A stretch of 6,916 bases of DNA from Trebonia sp. (lineage in GTDB: Bacteria; Actinomycetota; Actinomycetes; Streptosporangiales; Streptosporangiaceae). How positions within the stretch are numbered: position 1 is the first letter of the stretch; every line of letters starts with the position of its first letter. The stretch spans positions 1 through 6,916 of the forward strand of contig JASHPP010000819.1 of assembly GCA_030038035.1 (NCBI GenBank), written 5' to 3'. A program made the translations under genes and the position numbers. Shown one piece after another: positions 5,650 to 6,916 of this stretch. The notes beneath the pieces are model-generated. The model saw only the letters and a program-made list of their open reading frames with translations. It did not search any database and was not told the DNA's origin.

Positions 5650-6318
5650 ATGAGTGCGATGCTGCCGCTGTTCCCGCTGAGTACGGTGCTGTTTCCCGGG
5701 ATGCGCCTGCCGTTGCACGTCTTCGAGCAGCGCTACGTGCAGCTCGTGCACCACCTGCTCGACCAGCCGGAACCGAGGCAGTTCGGGGTGGTCGCGATCC
5801 GCAAGGGGCGGGAGACCGGCGCAGACGGGGTGACCGCGCTCTATGAAATCGGCTGCCTCGCGGCGGTGCGGCAGGCCAAGCCGCGCGAGGATGGCCGGTT
5901 CGACCTGGCGACGGTCGGCCGGCAGCGGTTCCGGCTGCTCCGGGTGGACCGGTCGCTCCCGTACCTGCAGGGCGAGATCGAGCCGCTCCCCGAAGAAACG
6001 GGCGACCCAGTGGCGGCGCAGCTGGCGACGCAGCGGGTGCAGACCGCGTTCCGCCGGTACCTGAACGCGCTCGCCGACCGGGGCGGGGGAGTGATCAGCG
6101 TGGCCGACCTCCCGGATGACCCGCTGCTGCTCTCCTACGTCGTCGCCGCCGCGGTGATCATCGACCTGCCCGAGCGGCAGTCGCTGCTCGCCGCGCCGGA
6201 CGCCGTGACCCGGCTGCGAGCCGAACGCTCCCTGCTGGTCAGGGAGACCGGCATGCTGCGCGCCACCACCTCGCGGCCGGCGCCGGACTTCAGCCGCGAG
6301 CCGTACAGCCCGAACTAA
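5650..6318 (+). CDS. LON substrate-binding (Lon N-terminal) domain protein
   Basis: Encodes 222 aa made up of the N-terminal substrate-binding domain of Lon protease without the AAA+ ATPase or protease parts. Such stand-alone proteins are common in bacteria; their role is unproven and they are usually presumed to bind proteins or peptides. The family opening is clear: LPLFPLSTVLFPGMRLPLHV (5-24), then FEQRYVQLV (25-33). A GVVAIRKGRETG strand-loop (46-57), YEIGCLAAVRQ (65-75) and GRQRFRLL (90-97) complete the PUA-like beta domain, followed by a helical C-terminal half (~118-205). The length is usual for the family and no cysteine-rich RING-like extension is present. Start candidates in frame are ATG 5638, 5650 and 5659. 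I chose 5650 because of its spacing to TAATGT (5636-5641); 5659 (MLPLFP) fits family starts equally well. It is divergent from the AspRS gene (97 bp apart) and ends 7 bp from the convergent amidohydrolase gene. Confidence 0.9.
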   Translation: MSAMLPLFPLSTVLFPGMRLPLHVFEQRYVQLVHHLLDQPEPRQFGVVAIRKGRETGADGVTALYEIGCLAAVRQAKPREDGRFDLATVGRQRFRLLRVDRSLPYLQGEIEPLPEETGDPVAAQLATQRVQTAFRRYLNALADRGGGVISVADLPDDPLLLSYVVAAAVIIDLPERQSLLAAPDAVTRLRAERSLLVRETGMLRATTSRPAPDFSREPYSPN

Positions 6319-6325
6319 CGGCGCC

Positions 6326-6916
6326 TCATCCCCGGTTCGCCGGCAGCCCGAGGATGCGGGCGGCGTTGTCGTGCAGCAGCGCGCCGCTGGCCAGGCCGAG
6401 CTCGTCGAGTTCGGCCAGGCAGCGTTCCGGGGTGAGGAACGGGAAGTCGCTGCCCCACACGAACTGCCCGGACAGCCGCCCCTTGAGCTCGCGGACGACG
6501 TCGGCCGGGATGCGCTTCGGCGACCAGCCGGAGATGTCGATGTAGACGTTGGTCTTGTGCAGCGCGACCGCGATCAGGTCCATGTGCCATGGCCAGCCGA
6601 AGTGGGCGGCCACCACGGTCAGCCGCGGGTGCGCCGCCGCCACCGCGTCGAGCTTGAGCGGATGCGAGTAGTCGATCCTGATGCCCTGCCCGCCGGGCTG
6701 GCGGGCGCCGATCCCGCTAGTCCCCGTGTGGAACAGCGCGAGCAGGCCGTGCTCCTCGCAGGCGGCGAACACCGGCCAGAACCGCTCGTCATCGGGGGCG
6801 AAGGCCTGCAGCGACGGGTGGAACTTGACCCCGCGCAGCCCGAGCGCGGCGATCCGCGCCACCTCGGCGACCGCGGCCTCCCCTTTGTGCGGGTCGACCG
6901 AGCCGATCCCGGTGAA
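6326..6916 (-). CDS. Amidohydrolase_2 family metal-dependent hydrolase or decarboxylase, C-terminal part
   Basis: The last 196 residues are present; the frame stays open to the right edge, so the start and the N-terminal HxH metal motif are missing. This is a TIM-barrel enzyme of the amidohydrolase_2 group, which includes ACMSD and gamma-resorcylate decarboxylase as well as lactone and amide hydrolases. Visible landmarks, numbered from the window edge: GLRGVKFHPSLQAFAPDD (26-43), the strand-end histidine in FHTGTSG (H63), the histidine in AAHFGWPW (H105), and the metal-binding Asp in VWGSDFPF (D157), followed by the usual helix and HDNAARILGL (182-191). These match the C-terminal metal and catalytic residues of the superfamily. 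Sequence alone does not tell hydrolysis from decarboxylation. An internal GTG at 6862 is not a likely start, since the family sequence FTGIGSVDP continues upstream of it. The gene ends 7 bp from the convergent LON-domain gene. Confidence 0.88.
   Translation of the reverse strand, partial: FTGIGSVDPHKGEAAVAEVARIAALGLRGVKFHPSLQAFAPDDERFWPVFAACEEHGLLALFHTGTSGIGARQPGGQGIRIDYSHPLKLDAVAAAHPRLTVVAAHFGWPWHMDLIAVALHKTNVYIDISGWSPKRIPADVVRELKGRLSGQFVWGSDFPFLTPERCLAELDELGLASGALLHDNAARILGLPANRG

Overview
The window is very GC-rich, with strong G/C preference at third codon positions, dense gene packing, Shine-Dalgarno and apparently leaderless starts side by side, and gene families typical of Actinobacteria: a mycofactocin-type glycosyltransferase, a secreted S53 peptidase, DUF2254 and DUF4118 membrane proteins, and a LON-domain protein. 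I infer a soil-type actinomycete. The genus cannot be read from this sequence.

Layout from left to right: (1) the C-terminal end of a probable mycofactocin glycosyltransferase (mftF-like) on +, cut by the window edge, whose frame runs on into the end of the next gene; (2) a secreted S53 (sedolisin/kumamolisin-type) serine-carboxyl peptidase on -, starting at 1673 after a strong ribosome binding site; (3) an intergenic region of about 280 bp between divergent genes; (4) a DUF2254 integral membrane protein on +; (5) converging on it with a 17 bp gap, a DUF4118 membrane protein on - with a GAF-like tail and no kinase domains; (6) upstream of that on the same strand, a compact archaeal-type aspartyl-tRNA synthetase; (7) a 97 bp divergent promoter region; (8) a stand-alone LON substrate-binding-domain protein on +; (9) converging on it with a 7 bp gap, a metal-dependent amidohydrolase (amidohydrolase_2 family) on -, whose N-terminus lies beyond the right edge.

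The genes do not form one obvious pathway. The left edge is probably the end of a mycofactocin (peptide-derived redox cofactor) locus. The rest looks like a set of short transcription units arranged in convergent or divergent pairs. The most informative points are the archaeal-type AspRS with atypical residues at its anticodon-discriminating positions, its apparently leaderless promoter with a GC palindrome in the spacer, the prodomain-less S53 peptidase with a changed calcium-site residue, and the DUF4118 sensor-like protein without a kinase. I found no RNA gene, CRISPR array, insertion sequence or phage gene. I did not find a convincing new multi-gene system.
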